From positions 868,001-932,000 of the forward strand of contig NW_020167523.1 in the NCBI RefSeq assembly GCF_001641265.1: DNA of 64,000 bases. Reading direction: 5' to 3'. The translations under genes and the position numbers were made by a program. The number at the start of each line of letters is the position of its first letter. Position 1 is the stretch's first letter. Positions 30,682 to 42,600 of this stretch are shown here, one piece after another. Below the pieces are notes generated by a model. The model was not told the origin of the DNA. It was given only the letters and a program-made list of their open reading frames with translations, and made no database searches. The DNA is from Pseudogymnoascus destructans (lineage: Eukaryota > Ascomycota > Leotiomycetes > Thelebolales > Thelebolaceae).

Positions 30682-30871
30682 GATGCTACTATATAAGTAG
30701 ATAGTATTTCCTTAGATAGGAGCCTCGTGCTTAACTTAATGTAGTATTCTTTACAATACTGTAACGTGTTACATAGAAAAGCCTTTGTGTTTAATCCCCT
30801 GCCTCCTCTGTTAAGTTAACCCTACGTAAGAAACCTCTATGCATCCTATTGGATAGGAAGCAGCGTTACAC
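30682..30871. repeat. LTR-like repeat, copy 2
   Basis: Same-orientation partner of 29896-30084, offset 786 bp. Differences are mainly C/T and A/G transitions. The sequence upstream of the two copies is not clearly alike apart from GAACTAT-type words. They may be two solo LTRs or the ends of a short internally deleted element. Confidence 0.7.
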
Positions 30872-31000
30872 TCTACTATACTTGCGAGGATGACAAGAAG
30901 ACCTAATAACGATATCGTTCTCTGTCTCCGGCTTCAGCCTTAGGCTTGGCTCTAGCTTCCTAGCATTATAATTATCACTTTTATAGGTGGGAGTATATCT

Positions 31001-31367
31001 CTCATTTTCCACCATCAACACGATGCAGAGCAAACATTCTTAATTCGCTCCTCTTAACCCGTCATTCTTCCTTGTGGAAGCTAACCTCTTCCAGGGGTGT
31101 ATGATGCGCTACCGAGACGTCACGAACCCTGCATCTGCATGGGAATTAATTTAAACGGAAATCCCCCTCGCGGCAAAGACAAAGACAGGGATAGCTGCAC
31201 CGACGACGGGCAGCGCATCTTGGCACACCTCAAGCTGAACGCGATCGAGACTCATTAAAAATCTCCCAATCTCCCTTTTCTCTCTTTCTCAAAAGTAAAA
31301 TGTGAAGTCGGCAATCGATCGAATATGCCTTAGATGGTAGAAGACCAGAGACTACCCATCCGCCGCG
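31001..31367. other. Spacer between the repeat block and the next gene
   Basis: No gene seen. It probably contains the promoter and 5' UTR of the gene at 31368; a pyrimidine-rich stretch (CTCCCTTTTCTCTCTTTCTC) lies at 31270-31290. Confidence 0.4.
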
Positions 31368-32459
31368 ATGCCAGAGTACCTCAACCTCGCGTCGACAACG
31401 ACAGGAACCACCACTGCGCCCTCCCCTGAGAAGTCACTCACCATCTACCGGCACTCCAAACACCGCATCTTCACCTTTGAATCCTCCATCACCGAGCCAG
31501 CAGAATACGTCATCGCAGCCTCCAAATCGGCCCCTCCTCCACCGCGGCAACAGCGCCTCTTCCCCCCCGAAAGCCCCAGCGCCTCCTCCCTATCCTTAAT
31601 CCCCATCATCGGCTCCCTACGATTTACCTCCTTCTGGTCCAAACTAACCCTCGAACTAGGCGACGGCGTAGCGCAAGTCGAGCACAATCGCTCCGCTAAG
31701 CGATTACGCCGTTCCGAAGCGAGCAAGAGGAAATGGAGACGCTGGTTTGGGATGAAAGAGCGCCCGGTGAAGGAGATGGAGGAGGTGGAGGTGCTGGGAC
31801 TGGTGTTGGGGGTTGTAATGGAGAGGAGGCTGAGGGTGGGGTTGGGGTGGAGTGGGACGAGGGGGATGGCGAGGTCGTGGTTTAGGGGGGTTAGGGGGTA
31901 TAGTCATGATGTGAAGGTATGTGATTCATCATGTCTATTTGGCGGTTGTGGTCTTTTAGTTTGCGATTGAGGGGTGGGTGACTGCCGTGTAACTGGATAG
32001 GACGCTGATTTGATGTCGTTGAAGCTTGTGAGGACTTCTGATCACGCTCTCATTGCTACGTATGAGAAGAAACACTGGGGTTGTAGTGCGGGCCCCGGAA
32101 TGGATGGGAAGGGCAAGAAGAGGGCTATTGGGACGCTACGGATATATCCCGCTGCCTACGAGCGTCCACAGAGCGGCACTTTGGAGGACCTCAATGGCGA
32201 GAGTACCCAAGGGGTCAGATTAGCTCCCAAGCACAGGACGGGCAGTAACATCACCGGGACGCACACGGGAGACATTTTTGAGGAGGCAGTGGTACTATCA
32301 TGCTGGGCTGCGCTAGAAGCAGAGCACCGGATTCGACATACCATACTGAACATACTAATAGCAATCGAACGCTGGAGGATGAAAGGTTACCAGTCCGAGT
32401 TCATTAATCTGATAATACCCTACATAACAAGACATCCCCAACGTCCAACGGGTCCATAA
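31368..32459 (+). CDS. Hypothetical fungal protein
   Basis: Two exons, 31368-31916 and 32025-32459, joined in phase 0 across a 108-bp intron, giving 327 aa. I do not recognise a named domain. The N-terminal half is Pro/Ser-rich and basic (SAKRLRRSEASKRKWRRW). The part around the splice is the best preserved: GVRGYSHDVK in exon 1 followed by LVRTSDHALIATYEKKHWG and GTLRIYPAAYE in exon 2. This resembles the conserved core of a fungal family of uncharacterised proteins ending in a hydrophobic helix, here ILNILIAIERWRMKG. The splice is supported by this continuity. The last 40 nt overlap the 3' end of the convergent gene at 32420. It sits directly next to the transposon block. Confidence 0.65.
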
Positions 32460-33130
32460 CTGACATAATACTCCGAATTCTCACTTGACTCGCTCTCGCT
32501 CGTCCTTCTCCGTTTTGCGCGTCTCTCTTGTCGCTTTCGCCTCCTTATCCGCCGCGCTTGTCTCATTCGACGCCTGCGCTGCTCTTTTCTTCTCTCCTGG
32601 TCGACGTCCCTCACCATGTCGTCCTCGCTTTCGTGTTCTTCCCTGCCACGTTCGACTTCACTGTCCAGGCCACCACTCATCTCATGCTCGTCGACATCGG
32701 CGTCGTCTTGTGATCTGTTTTGAGAGTCGTTGTCACTGGTTTCGACGTTTGGTTTCTTTCTGATTTTTGCTTTGACGTCGTCTAGCTTTTGTCGGATGGT
32801 GCTTTTGATGCTCGCGGCTCTGCTTTTGATGCTTTCAACTCGGCTTTTTAAGCTGGCAGCTCTGCTTTTGAGACTTGCTGCTGCACTCTTTAAACTTGCA
32901 GGTTTGGTTTTCAATTTTGAGGCCTTGTTATTTGTATTTGCTGCCTTCCCCTTTTTATTTTCTTTCTCGTTTGCACCACCATTCCTCTTATATTTCTGTG
33001 GAGCCTTCTTCGGTTTTCTTGTGCCCTTCCGTGTCTCTGGCTGCTTCTCTTTCTTTGCCGACTTTCGCTTATTATCCCCAAACACTGACTTCCATATCCT
33101 CTCCATAAGACTAGGAGCCTCATCTTTCAT
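32420..33130 (-). CDS. Lys/Arg-rich hypothetical protein, probably 5'-disrupted
   Basis: Open frame of 236 aa starting MKDEAPSLMERIWKSVFGD. It has no recognised domain. A central stretch repeats the heptad-like unit A-S-L-K-S-R-A five to six times (ASLKSAAASLKSRAASLKSR and onward), predicting a long amphipathic helix. It ends with an acidic segment and a run of Arg/Lys. Upstream, in another frame, the minus strand encodes GPSWDFPPNPFDRRLPSPPN and then LPPGARAAEAALEIERE before a TAG, then QKEERKRREEKQDER before a TGA next to this ATG. That text looks protein-coding and lies directly upstream, so the real gene probably began near 33375 (MTESKRSSQAAFSDPKSQ) and has been broken by a nonsense change and frameshifts. 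The short frame may still be translated. Its 3' end overlaps the neighbouring gene by 40 bp. Confidence 0.55.
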   Translation of the reverse strand: MKDEAPSLMERIWKSVFGDNKRKSAKKEKQPETRKGTRKPKKAPQKYKRNGGANEKENKKGKAANTNNKASKLKTKPASLKSAAASLKSRAASLKSRVESIKSRAASIKSTIRQKLDDVKAKIRKKPNVETSDNDSQNRSQDDADVDEHEMSGGLDSEVERGREEHESEDDMVRDVDQERRKEQRRRRMRQARRIRRRKRQERRAKRRRTSESESSENSEYYVSYGPVGRWGCLVM

Positions 33131-33375
33131 CCTCTGCTTTTCTTCTCTTCGTCTCTTGCGCTCCTCTTTCTGCTACTCCCTTTCTATTTCCAATGCCGCC
33201 TCCGCAGCGCGAGCTCCTGGGGGCAAGGAAGGCGTATTCGGAGGAGACGGCAGACGACGATCAAAAGGATTGGGTGGGAAATCCCAGGATGGTCCTGAAT
33301 TATGGCTTGAGACGTCCTTGTGATTTTGGGTCTGAAAAGGCGGCTTGAGAAGATCGTTTGCTTTCGGTCATTGAG
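33131..33375 (-). pseudogene. Broken 5' part of the preceding gene
   Basis: The minus strand shows three consecutive coding-like pieces in different frames: MTESKRSSQAAFSDPKSQ (from 33375), then NHKDVSSHNSGPSWDFPP and onward to AALEIERE, interrupted by TAG, then QKEERKRREEKQ. No GT-AG intron of plausible size repairs both breaks. A sequencing error or an unrecognised splice cannot be ruled out. Confidence 0.5.
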
Positions 33376-33931
33376 CTTTATGCAGTGGATGAGAAGCAAA
33401 ACAAGCAATTGACGTGTAGCAAGAGCGTTTAAGTAGCATATAGAGTGATTGTATGCATGAGTCCCTAGTGTTAAGTCATTTTGTTGATTCGTTTGCTTCG
33501 CTCCTTACGAGTGTGAATATATTTGTCTAAAGTGTTTGGGACAGTTGGTGAGGATTAATACCAACTATTTAAGTGGCTAGAACTCATCTCTTCACCTCTG
33601 CTTATGAGTGACTGGCTTGTTGATTGCAGCCCTGAGTGATTGAATGCCTGTACTTTAATTACAGTTGCTGTAATATCTGTTGTTATACACAGCACCTCTT
33701 CAGACTTTCAGCAGCAAGAGTAGTCCTCGTTTATTACCATCACAATTAGGGAGTTTTTTCGATCCTATAAGGTCACGGCTTTCAATATCTCATACATTGC
33801 ACTACTTCAGCATTTGGAGCACGTATACTGTTGGTAGGATGATGCTAATACATTCATACTGGCCTCTCGTAGGCTGCATCATAACGCCGGCGCTATGCCA
33901 AGCTGTGGTATCTTACACATATCTATGCAAA
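33376..33931. other. Intergenic region
   Basis: About 550 bp between the 5' region of the broken gene and the 3' end of the DUF300 gene. Nothing is recognised in it. Confidence 0.4.
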
Positions 33932-36227
33932 TCAAGGGTTCTCTCTCGCCGTACCACTTGGACTTTCACCACTCCAAACATTCTCCAGATCCTCACCCGG
34001 GAGTCCATATTTCGGGCTCAATATCGGCGTCACTTCCTCCCTGTTCTCCTGCCACTCGCGCGACTCGTGCGCACCGGGACTCTCCGAGTCGTCCTCACCA
34101 ATAGCAAATCTACCATTCGGGTTGGTGTTCTCGTCATCACCCTCCTTGGGATCAATGACCGGAGATCCGTCCTCGGGCTCGAAGCCTTCGCGGACTTCTT
34201 CGCCTTCGTTTTCGTACGTGCGACTATGGGGTTGTTAGCACGTGCATGTTTAGAATGGGATTTGGCACTTACACGAAGCGTTTTGGCTCGACGGCGTTCC
34301 AGCCTGCGCTGCCCTCTTTCCTTGCGCGCACCCGTTCGATCTCCTCTGCGTCGGTGTCCTCAACGACAAGGTCCACGAGTTGGCTCCTGTCTGACTTGGC
34401 CGAACTAGATTCTAACGAATGGTGTCGAAGCATACCTTTTAACAGAGGAGCGCGGCCTTCTTCTCCGGTACTATCCTTGCCCTTACCTTTGCCTTTGGAA
34501 CCTTCGCTCTCGGACCTTTGGGTCTGGGACTGGACCTTTTGCACGGTTTTCTTGACGTTCTTTTTGCGTTTGACTTCATGACTCCTTGTTGGCTGGATTA
34601 AGTGCCGATTTGCAGATGTTTTCAGCAACTCTGGTTCTTCCGTCATCCAGCTGCGCTTTTTGGCAGTATGTGCTGTAATTACTGGGTAATTCCAGTCACC
34701 AAACTCAAGCTTCCTTGCCTTTGCGTAAAGCTCCTCCTCGTCAACACCCAGGCCGTCAGAGTTGACAGTTCCATCGTTGGGGTTTTCAATGTAAGATGTC
34801 GCTTCTTCCGGGAGACCAGTGATTGATGTGCGTCCAGTACTGGGCCCTCCATTCCCGGCAAGCAATGGAGTTCGGGCATTGGCTTCTCCCGGCCTTGGAA
34901 TCCAATACTTCCCCTTACCACCACGTTCGTATCGCATGCCCTCCATCATTCTTGCAACCCGAGAGCTGGACTCTTCGTGAGCTATTATATTGTCGCCAGA
35001 GTCGAATAAACGATACTCGTACTTTTTGCCGCTGAAAGTCTCCTTGGTATCCTCAATAAGATCTCGGATACCGAACGCGTCTCTGAGGGCATACTTGACT
35101 GGCAAACGCGCCGCTGATATACTGGCATCAGCGTAGTCATGCCATGAGAAGGCATACCAGTGGCCAATGGCGAATGCGGGCATTTCCAAACAAATTAGTG
35201 CATCTTGGATAGCTGCGGCAATATTGTCTGGAGTGTAGCCTTGCACATCATCTGGTATGACACCAAGCCACACCAATATCGACAGTCCGAACCCTTGCCA
35301 GTACGAAGCAAAGATGATAAGTTTTATGTTTAGAAACTTCGGCATTGGCCTGAATGGCTGCAAGTCTTTTGCCATAATGACCCAAAACATCCCCAGGGAG
35401 TATAAGCTGACTGTAACACTGATATTATATGCAATTCCACTCCACATATATCCAGATGTCAATCCCATATATCCTTCCTGGTATACCCCTGTTGCTTTCA
35501 TTATAATGGATGCCAGGCCGAGAACAGGCTTTAACCACGCGTACTGCAGGATACCGCGTTTTATGGCGAGGAAGCTATGGGGATCAGAGATGTCGACTTT
35601 CGGTAGGAAGTGGTTCATGGGCCATAGGTGATGCACAGGTTCGCGACCATGCATCATGATGATTAGAGCTCGTTCGCCTCCGATGAAGTTGATAAGAAGC
35701 TGGAGAAACGTATATATAGTGAAAGCCTACCATGAATTAGAAGTTTTCTCGGCAGTAGGTTCGGAAGCTTTGTTCTTACCTCATAAACATCTCGAATGGG
35801 ATCTACCCAGAAGGCTGCACTCAGGGATACTAAGCTTAACCAAGACGATATGGAGTATATGGGCACCCTGGTGGTGTCAGAGAGCGAAATTCATTAGAAG
35901 TTCATAGAACCTACATGAGCAAAATCCTAACCACATATCTCTGAAGAAGGGGCTTTCGATAGTTCTTTCTGTGAGGCAGTTCGTCAATATGTGTGCCTCT
36001 TCATGTGGGAGGGCGCGTGCTCATACGTTTGGAGCCATATGGACCTGTGGGAGCCTGGTCAGCAACTTGAACTCTGGAAGCTATTGTTTGAAAGCTTACA
36101 CGATAGAAATCAGCGTCGCGATAAGAGAGGCGACGCCAGCGACAATGACGAGGCCATTTGCCAGCTTTTGTCCCGTCCCGCCAGAGTGTTTGTTATTATG
36201 CGTACCGTGGGACATATTGTCGGCCAT
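33932..36227 (-). CDS. DUF300 / organic solute transporter Ost-alpha family (TMEM184-like)
   Basis: Six exons: 36227-36100, 36044-36027, 35968-35915, 35867-35780, 35726-34273 and 34223-33932, giving 677 aa. Exon 2 is just 18 nt (encoding part of VSIWLQT); it restores the first-loop sequence SIWLQTKNYRKPLLQRY, which is typical of this family and confirms the splice. About seven membrane helices fill the first 290 residues, starting with LVIVAGVASLIATLISIV. The family signature continues in IIMMHGREPVHHLWPMN and AFAIGHWYAFSWHDY. The C-terminal half is hydrophilic, with K/S-rich and acidic stretches, and is expected to be cytosolic. Fungal members are little studied; relatives in plants and animals act at vacuolar or endosomal membranes. 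The ATG at 36227 could be replaced by one at 36215. Confidence 0.9.
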
Positions 36228-36692
36228 GGCTGTGGGGACTTGGGATAATGACGTTTGCTGATGCCCTTGAGTAGCCTAAGGACATCCAACGCAAGCAATA
36301 CAGTTCGGAGGCATGTTATTTTGTAGGTACACCCGATTATTCAGTCGTCGCTCAAATTCTGTGATTATATTTTATGTCGAACATCTTCAAGAGATTGGGT
36401 GGAAGATGTCGTACGCCTGGCAACCCCCTGTCACAATCACCTTGGTATCTGAAGGCGGTGGCAGAATCCACATGCTAAATGTTGACCTGAGTGGATAACA
36501 TCCCAATGAGCTAGCATAGCTTCCCAATTCATGAATTCCAAATAAAACAACCTACCGTTATGCTTCTGGACAATACGCGCCTTATAAGGTGAAGGCAGCT
36601 TTTGCCTTGTTTAAGAGATGGTATAGCAGACACCAGTATCCGGCCCATGATCATGAGAAGACTCGAGAGAGGCCTTCCAGGAGACGATAAAG
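36228..36692. promoter_or_regulatory. Divergent promoter region, DUF300 gene and CSF1
   Basis: 465 bp between divergent start codons. No discrete element is assigned. Confidence 0.45.
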
Positions 36693-39600
36693 ATGGCGGG
36701 AGGCTTGACAGCTGTGTCGTTGACCCCAATTCTAGCATTTAACTGGTAGGCATAGATGCAATGGCAGCGTGATATTTCATGTGCTGACAGCTTCAAGGGT
36801 GTTCTTGGTCGAGCTAATCGTTTGTGGAATACTGTAAGGACATTATCCCTCCTGCTCGGGATATCGCTAAACGTTGTCGTTAGCACATTATTCTTCCTCT
36901 TCTATTTCAACAGACTCTTCGCTACAATTGTATCGTACGGACTCCGGGCGTGGTCATGGCACAAATATCGAGTGTATGTGGACATACAGGCGCTACAGAT
37001 TTCGTTGCTGGGTGGCCGCATTTTCTTCAAGGGACTTCGGTACCATGGAAACAACGAGACGATTCTCATACACAGTGGATTTATTACTTGGGCATATTGG
37101 CGCCGCAATGTGAGAGAGCTGGATCTCTGTCACGGAAGGGGCCTTCACAACGTATGGAGCGGATCTTCTGCCAAAAATGACGAAAATCATGAGGACCAAT
37201 CTGCGACAGAGAGCGGTAGGAAGGCCGGCACGTCGGCGTTGCCTTGCCGCCTTAATGTTGAAATCAAAGGGCTGGAATGGTTCATCTATAATCGGAGTGC
37301 GGCATATGACTCCATAGTTGCTGGGCTCGCAAAGTCAGACGAGACCAAGCAAGAGAGCACCTTGGTAGATGATCCGACAGAGAAGGAGCAAGATAGGGGG
37401 TCGAAGAAACGTGGATTTCCCAAACCTAGCGTCCTCGCGAACATGTTGAGTAAACATTCGTTGGAGACTGACGACAGTTCAGGCCTCCCGCCCTTAACGG
37501 AGAAACATACGAATAGAGAGTCTTCAAGAAGCCCGGACAGTCTGCACTCTGACGATAGCAGTGCATACCATGACGAGGACAACCAGGAAATCGAAAAGAG
37601 TTTTATACTCAATCTTCTTCCCCTGCACATCGATTGCGTCAAAGCAGCTGTAGTTATGGGGAATGACAACACAAAGAGTGTGTTTATCACGAAAGCTGAT
37701 AAATTTTCTGCTAACATCAATGCTACTGCTTGCCGCGGACCAGATTTATACAAGCAAGTTTTCGACCTACAGCTTGACCATCCTATGATTCAGTTAAAGC
37801 CCAATGAGGACTATAACGAGGACCAAACTGCAACGGCGAATCGAGCTAAAGACGATATCAAGGAGCGCACTGATGCTGTTGATGGCGTCCTCCACCCGTC
37901 TCGCTTCTTTCACCAGTATCGGCGAAATGCATGGCACAAACTCCAGAGCATTGTACCGTACTTTAGTAGCTCTGTGGAAACATTCTCGAGTTCAACTGCC
38001 GAGCCTGTGCTCTCAGATTCAAACACACAGGGGAATCTACATCAATGGCAAGGTCTTTCGCGCTACCTTAATGATGAAGAAGACGGTAAAGCGAAATGGT
38101 CGTCTTTCGAATACGCCACTGTAACGACCATTCTCGACAGCCCTGAAGCCAGCGTAAGCTATTATTGGGATATACCTGGAAAAGTTCCTGTGGAAATGGG
38201 TTCTTCCAAGCCACAGCCGTGGCAGACTAATGATATCAATGGAGACCTACCACCCGAATGGGGCATAGACGTCATCATTAAGGGGGCATTGGTAAATTAT
38301 GGACCATGGGCGGATCGACAACGGGCAGACTTACAAAGGGTATTCTTCCCCAGCCTGTGCAAAGATGCAACCCCGGCAGATAATTTGAAGCCTGGAGAAA
38401 CAAGGGTGGCTTCAAACCTCAAAATCTACATCCAGTTAGATGATGATACAACTCTCCGTGTTCCTATTCGCGAGGAGTCGAAGAACTGGAAATGGAAGTC
38501 GCAAGCAGATACCATGACATCCCAAATGCAAGAGCAGAATAGACGCAGCAGCAAGAGCTCGCGGAAACAGAAAGCGAAAGGGGGTACTGCAGGCCCAGGG
38601 ATACGCCCATTTGGCTGGCTAGACCTGAAGATCTGCAAGAATGCCACCATTCATTATAACATGGACATGGTAGCTGGAGTTTCCGGGTTCTCGAATACCT
38701 TGGATGTGGAGTTTCCAAACTTAGAGATCACAACGAGTGTCAACCATGGAATTCTGTGTCGATCTCTCAACCAGAGATTGTCATGCAATCTGTCAAACCC
38801 CCTTGGCTGGAATGCCTTTCACACCTGGAAATTCGATTTTGTCAGCAACGGGATGGAATTATTCATTTTGAGAGAACATATCTTTTTGTTCATTGATCTA
38901 ATAGATGATTGGACGTCTGGCCCACCACCTGATTATCTCACTTTTACGCCCTTTCACTATCTCCTGAAACTCCAATTTGGCGACTTCAAGCTTTACCTGA
39001 ACGTCAATGACTCAAATATAATCAACAATCCATCAGACTTTGACGACAACTCTTTTCTGATACTAGATGGGACGGGATTGGTAGCAAACCTTTGTATACC
39101 ACTTGATAAGTATCGACCGCATAGGAATAATGTTCCCTTCGATCTGGTGATTGATAGAGCAAATCTTGTTCTCCATGTACCACCATGGAAAACTCAAGCT
39201 ACCTTCATGCCCTCGAATGAACTTGCACAGGTGGAAGGGGTTACAATCGAGGGGAAATACCAATACTGTGATACTACGTCGCCAAGCAACACGGACACAC
39301 TGCTGGTGGATGTTTCTGGCCGCAACCTAGAAGTACAGCTCTACGGATTCCTCATACGTTATTTTATGAAGATCAAAGACAACTATTTTGGGGAAGACAT
39401 TCATTTCAGGACGTTGGAAGAGTACCAGCAAATTATAAATGCTAAAGACCCAGATACGGAAGCTCTTCTCAACAAACCTCCACCTAAGAAGAGTAATGAT
39501 CTGGATGTCATAATAAGCATTGGCTGCAAGACTTCAGGTGCCCTCCTGCCGGCCAACTTGTATTCAGCAAAGGATCACGTACGAGTTGAGATAGCAAGTC

Positions 39601-42600
39601 TGTCCGCAGATTTGCGGTTCACAAACTATTATATGGACCTAAATATCAGCCTCAGCCCTTTAGTATTCTCGCTGGGGATGCAAAAAGGCTTGCCAACCTC
39701 GATGACTTCTATCACTGGCTCTCAGCTTTTCGTTGACGGGGTGGAGATATTTGGAAACCGACTTTTCGGCCTGCCACCCACCGAGCCTACATATCTCTGC
39801 AATTGGGATTTTACAGTTGGGTTGGTACGAGGAGAGATGACGGCAGAATTTCTCATGAAATTGTCTGCGGCTGTGAAGGCATTTGCGTTCTCGTTTGATG
39901 ACGACGAAAACGCTCTGCCTCATGTTTCCCCTGAAATCTTGCATGACGCGACATTCCTCAGGGCATCAGTAGAACATGTTCATATTTGGGCCCATGTGGA
40001 GGATGCTGCCTTTCTGCTTTCAACCGGGCCTTTGCGCGTCAGCTTCAACGATCTAGCAGGGCTACTTTATTCGAAGAAACTAAAGGTTACTATTCCGGAT
40101 CTAGCCCTGGGATGTGTAGATGCCGATTCGGCGTCACGTCATAGATCGAGAGCAAGCCATCCGGTGGAAACTCATGCATATATCACAACGACAATTGAGT
40201 TTACCATCGTGAATAGAAAGGCCGGATTCAATGACGACAAGAGATTACAACAAGCACATATTAGGCACGAGGACTCAAGGACACAAAGAACGCAATTTCT
40301 TCTTGTTGATGGCCCATTTAGGCCGCCCCCAATACAAGTCGACGCTCCCGCTATGTGTTTCCCTCCGGTTCCGCTACCTATCAAGGACTGCAATATTTAC
40401 CATTCCGACCGTAGCACCTCGAGCATCGCATCATCACTACACTCAAAGCAATATCTTCGTCGCAAAAGCTCTTTTCTGTCCCTAACGAGTTCCGAACGAT
40501 CTAGCCAAAAAAGCATCATTCGGACTCACAGTAGTCTCTCTGAGCCTAAGGTTCAATATAATTCATCGGGTTCGCCATCGAGGAGCCGCCAACTTGGTGA
40601 CAATCTCCGCTTAACGCCACTACCACGCGATGTTTCAGCAGCATCTACTGGCCGCCAGCCTTCCTTTTACAGCGCAGTTGATCACAACGATTTGCGGGCA
40701 CGCGCTTCATCCCGCGTTATTTTTTCGAGCCCGTTCATGTCACCATATTTTCCCCTCGATGATGTTGAGCCAGACATGGGCAATCTTCCGGAGCTTAACG
40801 AACATGACCTGGACCAAGCTCCACCTCCCAGTGCCGAAATGAAACCGGCTGATAAGATATTCGATGACAATACTGGATACACGAGTTTCATTGTTGAGTT
40901 CAAGCAGGGTATCAGAGCTTTCTCGAACCCCCAGGCGATAGAGGCAGTTACAAGTCTTATAGAAGTACTGCAGCCTACTTCCGCGGAAGATATTATTGAT
41001 TCTGTTCAAGTCGAGTCTATAACCGATATCTTCGCGGCAAAAAAGCAGATAGTGGTGGCGGGTAAGAATACGGACGTTAATATCGTCCTTCCTATCATTC
41101 GGCTTCGATTCGCCAATACGGTTGTATCTGAGTCCGGCCAGCGTTCTGATCAGCCCCTCGACCAGTATGATTTCTCCGCTCGAGGCATGTCAGTGATAAC
41201 TCGCCAAAGGTCAGCTGCGAAAGAGAATGTCGACAGATCTAAATCAGACGAAGCGTCCGCAGTTCGTGTGCGTGTGCTTTCGGCGGAGGTCTCCGCCAAG
41301 GAAAGGAGCCATGGCAGGGCTGATGCCCAAGCAGCAATTAATGGCTGCGTCGAAGATATCTCATTCTGGATGGCATCTGATAAAATTATGTCGGGACACC
41401 TCAAGATTAAAGCCGTTGATGTGGAGATGGCAAGCTCTAAAGTGAAGTACCTGGCGTCGCTACTACATCGAACTACCCACATGGCCGCTGAAGCTGGCGA
41501 TGGTTTCGCCAGCTTGGCTAGGTGGCAAACCAATCGAATAAGGCACACTGTGTTCCTTCTATCCACCCAGGGTCAGCGAACAGGCGACCCTTTGTTTATG
41601 ACAAGGCCATCGTATGTATTACGATCTGCTGCGGGCCATCTCAGGACAACCGACTCTTGGAAATTAATAACCCGCCTCCGCCATGTATATTCGTCCCTCG
41701 GGCACGATGAGAAACAGAGGATAGAAAGGCTTCTTTCAGAACGCGACTCGGCCTATTACTCTGAAAATATCCGGGAGCAAGTTCAAGCCGGTTTCGAGAA
41801 ATGGCGAAGCTGGGATCTAGAAAATCTGACTGAATGTGTCCTTATGACGAAGATATTTGGATCGCTCATAAGAGATGACACTACGTCCCCTCAAACTCAG
41901 AAACCAGCGCAGTTCGGGGCCGCTATAACTCGAACCAGCTTCGTTTTAGATCCAGGGCCAAAGCAAAACGAGATTGTTCTCGCAACTTTGGCTGCAAATG
42001 CCTCTATAAACCAACCACACGCAGATGATGCACCGGATCAAGCCAACCCTCCACATGACACCTGCACGATCGTACAGATCTATTGCATGGAATCGTCAAT
42101 AACTTTAAACTGGGAGCTATGCGAGCTTATTGAAGTTACCACCAAATTGTACAATGAAACAGAGGCTAGTCCAGCATCAGGACAACCAGCGCCAGCTGTA
42201 AAGCCTCCAACAGCGACCCAAATAGACAAACCCAGGCAATCGCTGCATATTATTTTTGCCTCCGATAATGGATCCGTTACGCTTGACACCATCAACGTTC
42301 GAGCGAGGTCGCTTAGTACAGGTCTCAAAGTATCGTTAATGATTGCAGAAGGGCTATGTGATGGTAGGAATATTGCTACTGCCTTGATCACTGCCGACGC
42401 GGCAACGTCCAAATTCCGAAGCCATCACCAAGATCTCGCTATCCATCAATTTCTCGCTCCGACAATAAACGTCTCGCGAGAGAGTCGCGTTGTGGGCAAA
42501 GTCAAAGAAAACGCTTGGAAGGTTGCCGGTAACTCGCAAGAATTATCACTCGTTGTCAAACAAGATCCCGTTGCTCTCCTACAAGTCGTAGACCGCATAC

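Larger units (their letters stand above)
28797..31000. mobile_element. AT-rich transposon graveyard
   Basis: About 2.2 kb with no open frame above 60 codons and visibly lower GC than the flanking genes. It contains short direct repeats (29325-29356; 29378-29422/29497-29541), a pair of about 189-bp LTR-like repeats (29896-30084/30682-30871) and simple runs such as GGGCTAGG units at 30531-30570 and CTATCCGAA units at 30640-30670. I could not identify any retrotransposon protein fragment. Confidence 0.6.

Noticed and set aside
32730..33323. 197-aa hydrophobic plus-strand frame resembling a membrane protein
   Set aside because: It is antisense to the Lys-rich repeat protein; Lys codons AAG/AAA read as CTT/TTT in reverse, giving Leu/Phe runs.
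36756..36883. CSF1 start at the first ATG of the longest open frame
   Set aside because: The stretch contains two good short introns, and splicing restores the family's N-terminal anchor.
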